The translations under genes were made by a program, and so were the position numbers. The notes beneath the pieces are model-generated. The model was not told where the DNA came from. It saw nothing but the letters and a program-made list of their open reading frames with translations, and ran no database searches. Shown piece by piece: positions 11,579-22,129 of a stretch of DNA of 64,000 bases; the stretch's first letter is position 1; every line of letters starts with the position of its first letter. Location of the stretch: the NCBI RefSeq assembly GCF_007565055.1, contig NC_044566.1, forward strand, positions 96,487,797 to 96,551,796, written 5' to 3'. This DNA comes from Rhinopithecus roxellana (Eukaryota > Chordata > Mammalia > Primates > Cercopithecidae).

Positions 11579-11784
11579 TAGAATATTTTCCTTTTTTTTT
11601 TTTTTTGCCTTTTTTTTGTTATTTATTTATTTATTTTTATTATACTTTAAGTTCTAGGGTACATGTGCATAACGTGCAGGTTTGTTACATATGTATACTT
11701 GTGCCATGTTGGTGTGCTGCACCCATCAACTCGTCAGCACCCATCAATTCATCATTTATATCATGAATAACTCCCCAATGCAAT

Positions 11785-11804
11785 CCCTCCCCCCTCCCCC
11801 CTCC
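11785..11804 (-). repeat. G-rich tract in L1 3'UTR
   Basis: The complement holds several G-runs separated by A. This is the polypurine tract found in the 3'UTR of L1 elements, and it can form a G-quadruplex in principle. Confidence 0.7.
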
Positions 11805-11861
11805 GCATGATAGGCACCAGTGTGTGATGTTCCCCTTCCCGAGTCCAGGTGATCTCATTGT

Positions 11862-14800
11862 TCAGTTCCCACCTATGAGTGAGAACATGCGGTGTTTGGT
11901 TTTCTCTTCTTGTGATAGTTTGCTAAGAAGGATGGTTTCCATCTGCATCCATGTCCCTACAAAGGACGCAAACTCATCCTTTTTTATGGCTGCATAGTAT
12001 TCCATGGTGTATATGTGCCACATTTTCTTAATCCAGTCTGTCACAGATGGACATTTGGGTTGATTCCAAGTCTTTGCTATTGTGAATAGTGCCGCAATAA
12101 ACATACGTGTGCATGTGTCTTTGTAGTAGAATAATTTATAATCCTTTGGGTATATACCCAGAAGTGGGATGGCTGGATCATATGGTACATTTAGTTCTAG
12201 ATCCTTGAGGAATTGCCATACTGTTTTCCATAATGGTTGAACTAGTTTACAATCCCACCAACAGTGTAAAAGTGTTCCTATTTCTCCACATCCTCTCCAA
12301 CACCTGTTGTTTCCTGATTTTTTAATGATTGCCGTTCTAACTGGTGTGAGATGGTATCTCATTGTGGTTTTAATTTGCATTTCTCTGATGGCCAGTGATG
12401 ATGAGCATTTTTTCATGTGTCTGTTGGCTGTATGAATGTCTTCTTTTGAGAAATGTCTGTTCATATCCTTTGCCCACTTTTTGATGGGGTTGTTTTTTTC
12501 TCGTATATTTGTTTGAGTTCTTTGTAGATTCTGGATATTAGCCCTTTGTCAGATGAGTAGATTGCAAAAATTTTCTCCCATTCTGTAGGTTGCCTGTTCA
12601 CTCTGATGGTAGTTTCTTTTGCTGTGCAGAAGCTCTTTAGTTTAATTAGATCCCATTTGTCAATTTTGGCTTTTGCTGCTGTTGCTTTTGGTGTTTTAGA
12701 CATGAAGTCCTTGCCCATGCCTATGTCCTGAATGGTACTACCTAGATTTTCTCCTAGGGTTTTTATGGTATTAGGTCTAACATTTAAGTCTCTAATCCAT
12801 CTTGAATTAATCTTGTATAAGGAGTAAGGAAAGGATCCAGTTTCAGCTTTCTACTTACGGCTAGCCAATTTTCCCAGCACCATTTATTAAATAGGGAATC
12901 CTTTCCCCATTTCTTGTTTCGCTCAGGTTTGTCAAAGATCAGATGGCTGTAGATGTGCGGTATTATTTCTGAGGACTCTGTTCTGTTCCATTGGTCTATA
13001 TCTCTGTTTTGGTACCAGTACCATGCTGTTTTGGTTACTGTAGCCTTGTAGTATAGTTTGAAGTCAGTTAGCGTGACGCCTCCAGCTTTGTCCTTTTGAC
13101 TTAGGATTGTCTTGGCAATGCGGGCTCTTTTTTGGTTCCATATGAACTTTAAAGCAGTTTTTTCCAATTCTGTGAAGAAACTCATTGGTAGCTTGATGGG
13201 GATGGCATTGAATCTATAAATAACCTTGGGCAGTATGGCCATTTTCACGATATTGATTCTCCTATCCATGAGCATGGTATGTTCTTCCATTTGTTTGTGT
13301 CCTCTTTTATTTCACTGAGCAGTGGTTTGTAGTTCTCCTTGAAGAGGTCCTTTACATCCCTTGTAAGTTGGATTCCTAGGTATTTTATTCTCTTTGAAGC
13401 AATTGTGAATGGAAGTTCATTCCTGATTTGGCTCTCTGCTTGTCTGTTACTGGTGTATAAGAATGCTTGTGATTTTTGCACATTAATTTTGTATCCTGAG
13501 ACTTTGCTGAAGTTGCTTATCAGCTTAAGGAGATTTTGGGCTGAGACGATGGGGTTTTCTAAATATACAATCATGTCATCTGCAAACAGGGACAATTTAA
13601 CTTCTTCTTTTCCTAACTGAATACCCTTGATTTCTTTCTCTTGCCTGATTGCCCTAGCCAGAACTTCCAACACTATGTTGAATAGGAGTGGTGAGAGAGG
13701 GCATCCCTGTCTTGTGCCAGTTTTCAAAGGGAATTTTTCCAGTTTTTGCCCATTCAGTATGATATTGGCTGTGGGTTTGTCATAAATAGCTCTTATTATT
13801 TTGAGGTACGTTCCATCAATACCGAATTTATTGAGCGTTTTTAGCATGAAGGGCTGTTGAATTTTGTCAAAAGCCTTTTCTGCATCTATTGAGATAATCA
13901 TGTGGTTCTTGTCTTTGGTTCTGTTTATATACTGGATTACGTTTATTGATTTGCGAATGTTGAACCAGCCTTGCATCCCAGGGATGAAGCCCGCTTGATC
14001 ATGGTGGATAAGCTTTTTGATGTGCTGCTGAATCCGGTTTGCCAGTATTTTATTGAGGATTTTTGCATCAATGTTCATCAGGGATATTGGTCTAAAATTC
14101 TCTTTTTTTGTTGTGTCTCTGCCAGGCTTTGGTATCAGGATGATGCTGGCCTCATAAAATGAGTTAGGGAGGATTCCCTCTTTTTCTATTGATTGGAATA
14201 GTTTCAGAAGGAATGGTACCAGCTCCTCCTTGTACCTCTGGTAGAATTCAGCTGTGAATCCATCTGGTCCTGGACTTCTTTTGGTGAGTAGGCTATTAAT
14301 TGTTGCCTCAATTTCAGAGCCTGCTATTGGTCTATTCAGGGATTCAACTTCTTCCTGGTTTAGTCTTGGGAGAGTGTAAGTGTCCAGGAAATTATCCATT
14401 TCTTCTAGATTTTCTAGTTGGTTTGCGTAGAGATGTTTATAGTATTCTCTGATGGTAGTTTGTATTTCTGTGGGGTCGGTGGTGATATCCCCTTTATCAT
14501 TTTTTATTGCATCTATTTGATTCCTCTCTCTTTTCTTCTTTATTAGTCTTGCTAGCGGTCTGTCAATTTTGTTGATCTTTTCAAAAAACCAACTCCTGGA
14601 TTCATTGATTTTTTGGAGGGTTTTTTGTGTCTCTATCTCCTTCAGTTCTGCTCTGATCTTAGTTATTTCTTGCCTTCTGCTAGCTTTTGAATGTGTTTGC
14701 TCTTGCCTCTCTAGTTCTTTTAATTGTGATGTTAGAGTGTCAATTTTAGATCTTTCCTGCTTTCTCTTGTGGGCATTTAGTGCTATAAATTTCCCTCTAC

Positions 14801-15684
14801 ACACTGCTTTAAATGTGTCCCAGAGATTCTGGTATGTTGAATCTTTGTTCTCATTGGTTTCAAAGAACATCTTTATTTCTGCTTTCATTTCGTTATGTAC
14901 CCAGTAGTCATTCAGGAGCAGGTTGTTCAGTTTCCATGTAGTTGAGCAGTTTTGATTGAGTTTCTTAGTCCTGAGTTCTAGTTTGATTGCACTGTGGTCT
15001 GAGAGACAGTTTGTTATAATTTCTGTTCTTTTACATTTGCTGAGGAGTGCTTTACTTCCAATTATGTGGTCAGTTTTGGAATAAGTGTGATGTGGTGCTG
15101 AGAAGAATGTATATTCTGTTGATTTGGGGTGGAGAGTTCTATAGATGTCTATTAGGTCTGCTTGGTTCAGAGATGAGTTCAATTCCTGGATATCCTTGTT
15201 AACTTTCTGTCTCGTTGATCTGTCTAATGTTGACAGTGGAGTGTTGAAGTCTCCCATTATTACTGTAGGGAGTCTAAGTCTCTTTGTAAGTCTCTAAGGA
15301 CTTGCTTGATGAATCTGGGTGCTCCTGTATTGGGTGCATATATATTTAGGATAGTTAGCTCTTCCTGTTGAACTCATCAATTTACCATTATGTAATGGCC
15401 TTCTTTGTCTCTTTTGATCTTTGATGGTTTAAAGTCTGTTTTATCAGAGACTAGGATTGCAACCCCTGCTTTTTTTTTTGTTCTCCATTTGCTTGGTAGA
15501 TCTTCCTCCATCCCTTTATTTTGAGCCTATGTATGTCTCTGCATGTGAGATGGGTCTCCTGAATACAGCAGACTGATGGGTCTTGACTCTTTATCCAGTT
15601 TGCCAGTCTGTGTCTTTTAATTGGAGCATGTAGTCCATTAACATTTAAGGTTAATATTGTTATGTGTGAACTTGATCCTGCCAT
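11862..15684 (-). pseudogene. L1 ORF2 (endonuclease and reverse transcriptase), frame-broken
   Basis: ORF2 runs 3,823 nt from ATG at 15684 to the stop at 11862-11864, close to the usual 1,275 codons, but in at least five pieces. 15684-15451: endonuclease N-terminus, lost at a 10-A run (plus-strand Ts 15470-15479), likely slippage. Around 15430-15258: further stop and frame changes. 15257-13245: the M-G-D-F-N endonuclease motif followed by the whole reverse transcriptase with F-A-D-D at 13575-13586; its frame is lost near 13290 by one base. 13290-12784: thumb region, lost by one base near 12810. 12718-12461 and 12464-11862: C-terminal region with the C-W-W-D-C zinc-knuckle part. The reverse transcriptase core itself is intact in sequence. 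The retained order with single-base breaks points to recent decay. Confidence 0.93.
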
Positions 15685-15691
15685 TATGATA

Positions 15692-16723
15692 TTAACTGGT
15701 TATTTTGCTCATTAGTTGATGCAGTTTCTTCCTAGCCTCGATGGTCTTTACATTTTGGCATGTTTTTGGCAATGGCTGGTAGTGGTTGTTCCTTTCCATG
15801 TTTAGGGCTTCCTTCAGGGTCTCTTGTAAGGCAGACCTGGTGGTGACAAAATCTCTAAGCATTTGCTTATCTGTAAAGGATTTTATTTCTCCTTCACTTA
15901 TGAAACTTAGTCTGGCTGGATATGAAATTCTGGGTTGAAAATTCTTTAAGAACGTTGAATATTGGCCCCCACTCTCTTCTGGCTTGTAGAGTTTCTGCCA
16001 AGAGATCTGCTGTTAGTCTGATGGGCTTCCCTTTGTGGGTAACCCGACCTTTCTCTCTGGCTGCCGTTAACATTTTTTCCTTCATTTCACCTTTGGTGAA
16101 TCTGGCAATTATGTGTCTTGGAGTTGCTCTTCTGGAGGAGTATCTTTGTGGCGTTCTCTGTATTTCCTGAATTTGAATGTTGGCCTGCCCTACTAGGTTG
16201 GGGAAGTTCTCCTGGATGATATCCTGAAGAGTGTTTTCCAACTTGGTTCCATTTTCCCCCTCACTTTCAGGCACTCCAATCAGACTTGGTCTGATTCATT
16301 TCTTTTTCTTCTTTTTTCTTTTGGTTTCTCTTCTCACTTCATTTCATTCATTTGATCCTCAATCGCTGATACTCTTTCTTCCAGTTGATCGAGTCGGTTA
16401 CTGAAGCTTGTGCATTTGTCACGTATTTCTCGTGTCATGGTTTTCATCTCTGTCAGTTTGTTTATGACCTTCTCTGCATTAATTAGTCTAGCTGTCAATT
16501 CTTCCACTCTTTTTTCAAGATTTTTAGTTTCTTTGCACTGGGTACGTAATTCCTCCTTTAGCTCTGAGAAGTTTGATGGACTGAAGCCTTCTTCTCTCAT
16601 CTCATCAAAGTCATTCTCTGACCAGCTTTGATCCGTTGCTGGCGATGGGCTGCGCTCCTTTGCAGGGGGAGATGCGCTCTTATTTTTTGAATTTCCAGCT
16701 TTTCTACCCTGCTTTTTCCCCAT
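15692..16723 (-). pseudogene. L1 ORF1 (RNA-binding chaperone), broken
   Basis: ORF1 starts at 16723 with M-G-K-K-Q, then a basic N-terminus and a heptad-rich coiled coil (codons about 50-128). An in-frame TGA at 16334-16336 follows N-E-M-K, where related L1s carry an arginine codon, so a CGA to TGA change is likely. Shortly after, a stretch of about 40 nt seems missing. The RRM and C-terminal part resumes in 16274-15894 (R-R-A-T-P-R-H and R-E-W-G-P motifs), and the frame shifts again near 15905. The last part reads to a TAA at 15692-15694, 7 bp before the ORF2 start. Normal ORF1p has 338 residues; this span would code about 343. The coiled coil differs from the youngest human L1 type. Confidence 0.9.
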
Positions 16724-17313
16724 CTTTGTGGTTTTATCTGTCTCTGGTCTTTGATGATGGTGATGTACTGATGGGGTTTTGGTATAGGTGTCCTTCCTGT
16801 TTGATAGTTTTCCTTCTGACAGTCAGGACCCTCAGCTGCAGGTCTGTTGGAGATTGCTTGAGGTCCACTCCAGACCCTGTTTGCCTGGGTATCAGCAGCA
16901 GAGGTTGCAGAAGAGAGAATATTGCTGAACAGCGAGTGTACCTGTCTGATTCTTACTTTGGAAGCTTCCTCTCAGGGGTGTACTCCACCCTGTGAGGTGT
17001 GGGGTGTCAGACTGCCCCTAGTGGGGGATGTCTCCCAGTTAGGCTACTCAGGGGTCAGGGACCCACTTGAGCAGGCAGTCTGTCCGTTCTCAGATCTCAA
17101 CCTCCGTGTTGGGAGATCCACTGCTCTCTTCAAAGCTGTCAGACAGAGTCGTTTGCGTCTGCACAGGCCTCTGCTGCTTCCCCTGTTGTTGTTTAGCTGT
17201 GCCCTGTCCCCAGAGGTGGAGTCTACAGAGACAGGCAGGTTTCCTTGAGCTGCTGTGAGCTCCTCCCTGTTCGAGCTTCCCAGCGGCTTTGTTTACCTAC
17301 TTAAGCCTCAGCA

Positions 17314-17610
17314 ATGGTGGGCGCCCTCCCCCAGCCTCGCTGCTGCCTTGCGGTTAGATCACCACAGACTGCTGTGTTAGCAATGAGGGAGGCTCCGTGG
17401 GCGTGGGACCCTCCCGGCCAGGTGTGGGATATATTCTCCTGGTGTGCCCGTTTGCTTAAAGTGCAGTATTGGGTTGGGAGTTACCCGATTTTCCAGGTGT
17501 TGTGTGTCTCAGTTCCCCTGGCTAGGAAAAGGGATTCCCTTCCCCCTTGCGCTTCCCAGGTGAGGCGATGCCTCGCCCTGCTTCAGCTCTCACTGGTCAG
17601 GCTGCAGTAG
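17314..17610 (+). CDS. ORF0-like antisense frame in L1 5'UTR
   Basis: An open frame of 98 codons on the strand opposite to the L1. It starts 443 bases from the L1 5' end. Primate L1s are known to have an antisense frame, ORF0, driven by the antisense promoter and starting about 450 bases from the L1 start; the usual product is about 71 residues. Position and direction fit, and the N-terminus (M-V-G-A-L-P-Q) looks like that family. This copy runs longer than the usual 71 residues. Its function in any L1 is poorly known, and translation of this copy is unproven. Confidence 0.55.
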   Translation: MVGALPQPRCCLAVRSPQTAVLAMREAPWAWDPPGQVWDIFSWCARLLKVQYWVGSYPIFQVLCVSVPLARKRDSLPPCASQVRRCLALLQLSLVRLQ

Positions 17611-17736
17611 CTGACCAGCACCGATTGTCTGGCACTCCCTAGTGAGATGACCCCAGTACCTCAGTTGAAAATGCAGAAATCACCGGTCTTCTGTGTCGCT
17701 TGCCCTGGGAGTTGGAGACTGGAGCTGTTCCTATTT

Positions 17737-17746
17737 GGCCATCTTG
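17737..17746 (-). promoter_or_regulatory. YY1 site at L1 5' end
   Basis: CAAGATGGCC on the L1 sense strand, 11-20 bases from the element start. This is the known position and sequence of the YY1 site that sets the L1 transcription start. Confidence 0.85.
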
Positions 17747-17768
17747 CTCCGCCCCCTAGAATATTTTC

Positions 17769-19123
17769 TACTTCTGGGAGCAGGGGTACATAGGTTGGGT
17801 TTGTGTGCCTTGGCATCTATCTAGGAATTATTACAAAGGTGAAGACTGGTGGCAGTGCTGATAATGAGAAGGTATTAAGAATTTTTCCAAATAGGAACAC
17901 AGATTTCCAGAAAAGGAAATTTCTAAAAAACTGTTGATAAAATGTAGTCTTTAATCCAAGATGATGTAAAAGAAAGTTCTGCTTTTCCTTAGAAAATGTA
18001 CCACTGGTGACAATAAATCTTAGCACTGATTTCCAGTCAATTGTCTAGTTTATGGATTAGTGAATAAGAAAATAATGAATTCCTGACTGACCATTACCAT
18101 GGGATACAGGTGCCTTCATATGTAAGAGATAACATGAGAAAATAAATATATGATCTGGAATATCAATATACAATGTCATTTTTGCTTTCTAAAAATGACT
18201 TCTGTAAGTTTTTCACTCCACATTTCACAGGCAGATGGTTGCGGAAATACTATCTAACCAGAAACAAGACAAACACTTTTCCTAGCCAGTGTAAACTTTG
18301 TTTCCATTAATCTGCAATATTTGAAAGTGATTATTTTGATGTCTTCTCTAAATTGTTAGTAGGAAAGTTTCATTTGCTATAATTAAGAAAAATAAAAAAT
18401 TACTTCTAGAAGTAGACCACTTCAATGGAGTAACTGCTTTCCCAGAGTAAACTCAGGTCACATATAACAAAAGGTACCAGTGTGGATATGAAAACAACCT
18501 TGGGTACATTCCGTGTGAAGAGATGCTGCCTATTTGTAGAATGCCTAGGATAACATGTCCATACACACTTTGTGTTACAAGGTCTGAAAAACCTTCATGC
18601 TTCATTAGAACCTTCTAACAGATTCTTCTAATGGTTGTGTTTATTCTGCTTCATTTACTTTTGAGTTCACATCAAGTTTCAGAACTTTAAATTAGAAGAG
18701 AGGGACCTTGTAGATGATTTTGTCTCTTCCCTTCCAACTCATGTTCAGTTATGATTTATTGAGACTCAGGGAAGTCTAGAGATATATACAGGGTCTACAT
18801 CCAGGTGATGAGTGGGCCAAGATTGATTGAAACCCTGGTCACATGACCCACCATCCATCGACATTGCTCTCACCATGTCATCTGATCAACAATCTTGCAT
18901 GGTGCCCTGACACCTTTTCTGCAATTACATGCTCTCAACAGCTAGATGAACTCATCAGATCCCGTCATTTGAAGGGTGAGTAAAAAGAGATTCAGGGATG
19001 TGTACATGGAATTCTGAACTAGCTATCTTTTGTCTAATTCACAGAACTATTGCTAGGGTCAACTGAAGCAATATAGGTAAAGTAAACTTTTGAGGCAATA
19101 GTCTTTATAAGTTATAAAGCATG
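17769..19123. other. Unassigned sequence with a possible MIR/L3-type relic
   Basis: No gene is seen. 18690-18870 looks like an ancient SINE/LINE relic in reverse: 'gagggaccttgtagatgatttt', 'gagactcagggaagt', then 'gaaaccctggtcac'. The remainder is AT-rich single-copy-looking DNA. Confidence 0.45.
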
Positions 19124-19210
19124 TTACAGTTTGGTGCAAGGTGCAACAGTAATTGAAGGTTTTGCCATTCCATTAATAGCAAAAACCACAATTACTTTTG
19201 TACCAATGTA
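19124..19210 (+). mobile_element. MADE1 (mariner MITE), hairpin
   Basis: About 87-bp palindromic element, the short relic of the Hsmar1 mariner transposon. The arm 'ttggtgca...cagtaattg...ggttttgcca' is followed by the complementary arm 'gcaaaaaccacaattacttttg' (19179-19200). Terminal sequences start TTA and end TAA. MADE1 copies are the source of the miR-548 microRNA family, and the 3' arm here is very close to members of that family. There is an extra 'ggtgcaa' duplication in the 5' arm (19133-19146), which would unbalance the stem base. Confidence 0.88.
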
Positions 19211-19973
19211 ATACTAATATAAGAAATATTCAAAATCATAAAACCTAAGATGAGTTGTTATATAAAATTTTCTTTAAAAATGCCAAGATATCTTGTAAAA
19301 AATGTATGGAATCCCACAAAATATCTATGCCAAACTGTACCCTCAGAAAAACTGATTGGATACATTTTAAAAGATATATTATAAATAAATGTTAAGAATA
19401 GTCTTACTATAAAAATGTATTTGAGATGAAAACAAACCTAAAATTCAGTAAAAAATTAACCAGCATTTGTAGAAATTTGGTTACTTTCTGAAACTGTGGC
19501 AAAACGTCAATTCTAACAGAAAGAAGTGAAATAAAACCATCATTTTACATTTTCATAATTATAATAAAATACATTTTTAAATGCCTATAAAATAGCACAT
19601 TATTTTTATTTCCTGTCAGCAATCTTTATATATATATATAGGTAGTTCTGATCCTTCAACAGCCTCATAGAATTTACTGAGCTAGTAATAAATTGGACTT
19701 TCACAAATTAATAGAAATTTTTCCTTATGAAAGATCAACTCATACAAAGATTCACAACATAAACTGTTTCTATTATTCATGCTTTACCCTTCGTCTGGAA
19801 GGCCTTCAACCCACCATCCACACCAACACCCTTGGCTCTATTTTGCTCCTAACCCTAAGTTGGTTTTGCAAATACTCACCTCTTAGGACACCCAACATCC
19901 TCTCCACCAAAGCTTTCCTGTCACCTTTCCCTCCTTACCCACTTCTCCCAGGAGAAGTTTCTGCTGCTCTCCG
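19211..19973. other. Unassigned AT-rich sequence
   Basis: No gene is seen. A short TA run lies at about 19628-19640. A 94-codon plus-strand frame from 19693 ends in the AluY flank and has no recognisable feature. Confidence 0.5.
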
Positions 19974-19985
19974 GTAATAACTTTT

Positions 19986-20282
19986 TTTTTTTTCTTGTTT
20001 TTTGAGAGGGAGTCTCGCTCTGTCACCCAGGCTGGAGTGCAGTGGCCACAATCTACGCTCACTGCAAGCTCCGCCTCCCGGGTTCTCGCCATTCTCCCGC
20101 CTCAGCCTCCCCAGTAGCTGGAACTACAGGCGCCCGCCACCACGCCCGGCTTTTTGTATTTTTAGTAGAGACGGGGTTTCACCGTGTTAGCCAGGATGGT
20201 CTCGATCTCATACTTCGTGATCCGCCCGCCTTGGCCTCCCAAAGTGCTGGGATTACAGGCGTGAACCACCGCGCCCAGCCCA
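19986..20282 (-). mobile_element. AluY-like element
   Basis: Minus-strand dimeric Alu with a T-rich tail on the plus strand. It has AluY-type bases in the left arm ('gatggtctcgatctc' and 'gtgatccgcccgcc' on the plus strand) and retains many CpGs. A perfect 12-bp target duplication GTAATAACTTTT lies at 19974-19985 and 20283-20294. A few bases are missing near the 'ggcttttt' stretch at 20148-20155. It is the youngest-looking Alu in the window. Frames on both strands here are Alu shadows. Confidence 0.93.
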
Positions 20283-20294
20283 GTAATAACTTTT

Positions 20295-20815
20295 GTATCT
20301 GTTTACTAGTCTGTCTTCCGGACTGTGAACTCCTCAGATGGAGGGATACCTTACAGGTCTTTATGTTCACTGCAGGGCACCATGCTTGGCACCTGTTGTG
20401 ATCAATAGAGGCTTACTCAGTTTGATTTAGCTAACATTCCTCATCAAATATTTTATTGACTATTTCCCGCAGTGCAATTAAAAGGAAGAAATTTTACAGA
20501 CAAGCCCTCTTTTGATTAATTTGCTAGACTCAGCCCATGACCATAAGAAAGCAGTCAAGTATTTAATATTTAGTATTTACTGCTGAGTTTACAATAGCAG
20601 TGTTTTAATAGAAAATGGAATCATGTAGACAGATTTTAAAATGCAGAAAGCTTAAAAAAACTTAAATGATATTCTTACAAGCAATAGTACATAGTGATTG
20701 AATTAAAACAAACTTTGAATTTTTATCATTCTATTTGTATTGATTTCTGAACATGGGAAAGAGATACTGTACAAACACTTCAAATTAATATATCCAAAGT
20801 TGACGTATTCATTAC
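20295..20815. other. Unassigned sequence
   Basis: AT-rich, no gene or named repeat seen. Confidence 0.5.
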
Positions 20816-20904
20816 ACACAGAGCCAGGTCACATTCTCAGTGCCAGGCAAGTAGCAGAGCAGTGAACAAAAGTAGGTCCCTGTTCTCAAAAGCAAAACTT
20901 GTGG
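20816..20904 (-). mobile_element. L2 3' end fragment
   Basis: Reverse of the L2 end: 'agtgccaggcaagtag', then 'agcagtgaacaaaagtaggtccctgttctcaaa' near 20855-20890. Short and diverged. Confidence 0.5.
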
Positions 20905-21122
20905 TGGTGAAGCAGCCAGACTGCTTAAGTTTGAGTCCCAGGCCTACCACAAATGAGCTGTGAAATCTTAAGTAATTTATTTAACCTCTCTGTGCTTCAA
21001 TTTTCCATCTATAAAATGGAAATGTTACCACCTATGGCATAAGTGGTTATGAATATTAAATGACTTAACATTTGTAAAGTTCTTACAAGTCTGCCTGACA
21101 TAGATATCTGATAAATAAAACT
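20905..21122 (+). mobile_element. MIR, nearly full length
   Basis: Plus-strand MIR covering the tRNA-derived end, core and LINE-like tail: 'cagactgcttaagtttgagtccca', 'gagctgtgaaatcttaagtaa', 'taacctctctgtgcttcaa', 'tataaaatgg', and 'attaaatgacttaacatttgtaaag'. A tRNA-derived SINE mobilised by L2, long inactive. Confidence 0.85.
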
Positions 21123-21189
21123 TCAAGATGCTTAAATTCTACCAGAAAGAGACCAACCTATACACCTGTATAATAGGTCAAGTGGTGAT

Positions 21190-22110
21190 AAATGTGAAGA
21201 AAGTAAGCAAGGCAAGGGAATGGAGGGTAGAGGTCGTTTATTGCTATTTTATTCAAGATGGTCTCCCTGATAAAGGGACTTTTGAGCAGAGACCTGAATC
21301 AGTGGAGGCGGAGGTCTGCAACTTTCTTTTGGAAGAAGATTACAGGAAGAGGGATAGACCTGTGAAAAGGTTCTGAGGAAGAAGGTTGCTCGGAATGTTG
21401 AAGGAACCAGGGGAGACTGACTTGCCCCCATGAAACAAAGCCAGGGAGAAGTGGGGTGGAAGGAAGCCGGGTTAGAGTGTAACATAGGAACAGATCACAC
21501 AAGGCCTCAGACATCATCATAAAGACTGTACCCTGCACTCTGAGTGGGATGAGAAACCACTGAAGAATTTAGAATGGAAGGGCAATTTTATTAGATAGAT
21601 GTTTTAAAAGGGGCTCTACAGCTGCTGTGTGAGAGACAGGAGCCCAGATGACTCTAAGAATTTGAGCAATGTAGTTGGTATCAAATGAGATATGCAAACT
21701 AGGAAAAAATCACGCTTGAAGTAGTGATCACAAATTCATTTGTGAGCATTTTAAGTTTCAGACATTTATTAGATGCCCAGTAAGCAGTTGAATGTATGAG
21801 TCTGGGATTAGAATGAAAAGCTTGGAGCTAGAGTTAAATTTGTTATATCTGGAAATAACTTTATGAGCCATGAAATTGGGAAATGAGTGTGGACACATAA
21901 GTTAGGAGGGTCAATTACTCAGCCTTGGAACACACCAACAAGCAGAGGTGAGGAAGACACAGAAGCTACAATAAATGACCCTAATAAAGAGGGGCCAACG
22001 GGGTTGGGGGGAAACCAAGAAAGAGTAGGGGTCTGGGAAGCCAAGTGAAAAATGTGAAGAAAGGGTGTGGCCAAGAGAATCAACTGCTGCTCTCAGGGCC
22101 TAAGCAGGCA
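21190..22110 (-). mobile_element. L2 fragment, antisense
   Basis: Reads as the reverse complement of L2 ORF2. Landmarks are 'agatcacacaaggcctcag' at about 21494, 'ctgtaccctgcactctgagtgggatgagaaaccactg' at 21527-21563, 'gctgctgtgtgagagacagg' near 21620, 'agatgcccagtaagcagttgaa' near 21771, and 'gaagccaagtgaaaaatgtg' near 22038. It holds the C-terminal half of the L2 reverse transcriptase frame, fully decayed. It faces the plus-strand L2 just downstream. Confidence 0.8.
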
Positions 22111-22129
22111 CTTCACCCTGTGTTTCCTG

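Larger units (their letters stand above)
11591..17756 (-). mobile_element. Full-length L1 (L1PA type)
   Basis: 6,166-bp LINE-1 on the minus strand, complete from the 5' G-rich start with its YY1 motif (17737-17746) to the 3' end motif and A-rich tail (plus-strand T-rich run at 11591-11640). A perfect 12-bp target duplication TAGAATATTTTC flanks it at 11579-11590 and 17757-17768. The order, read from 17756 downward, is: 5'UTR 17756-16724, ORF1 16723-15692, ORF2 15684-11862, 3'UTR 11861-11591. Both ORFs are broken, so it cannot move by itself. Against the RT part of the L1 at 24031-24888 it differs at 13 of 858 positions (about 98.5 percent identity) with no indels, so it is young. Confidence 0.97.
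16724..17756 (-). promoter_or_regulatory. L1 5'UTR with internal promoter
   Basis: 1,033 bp upstream of ORF1, clearly richer in GC and CpG than the surroundings. In L1 elements this region holds the internal RNA polymerase II sense promoter and, in primates, an antisense promoter. The length is slightly above the usual 0.9 kb and it reaches the very first bases of the element, so the sense promoter could in principle still be complete. Activity is inferred from the family, not shown by the sequence. Confidence 0.85.

Noticed and set aside
13339..14907. Plus-strand frames opposite L1 ORF2
   Set aside because: Shadows of the minus-strand ORF2; the real frame carries the RT motifs.
19124..19210. 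Calling a named microRNA gene here
   Set aside because: Hairpin and family fit, but the exact member and its expression cannot be shown from this sequence alone.
20002..20401. Plus-strand frames of 62 and 119 codons
   Set aside because: Antisense readings of the AluY element.
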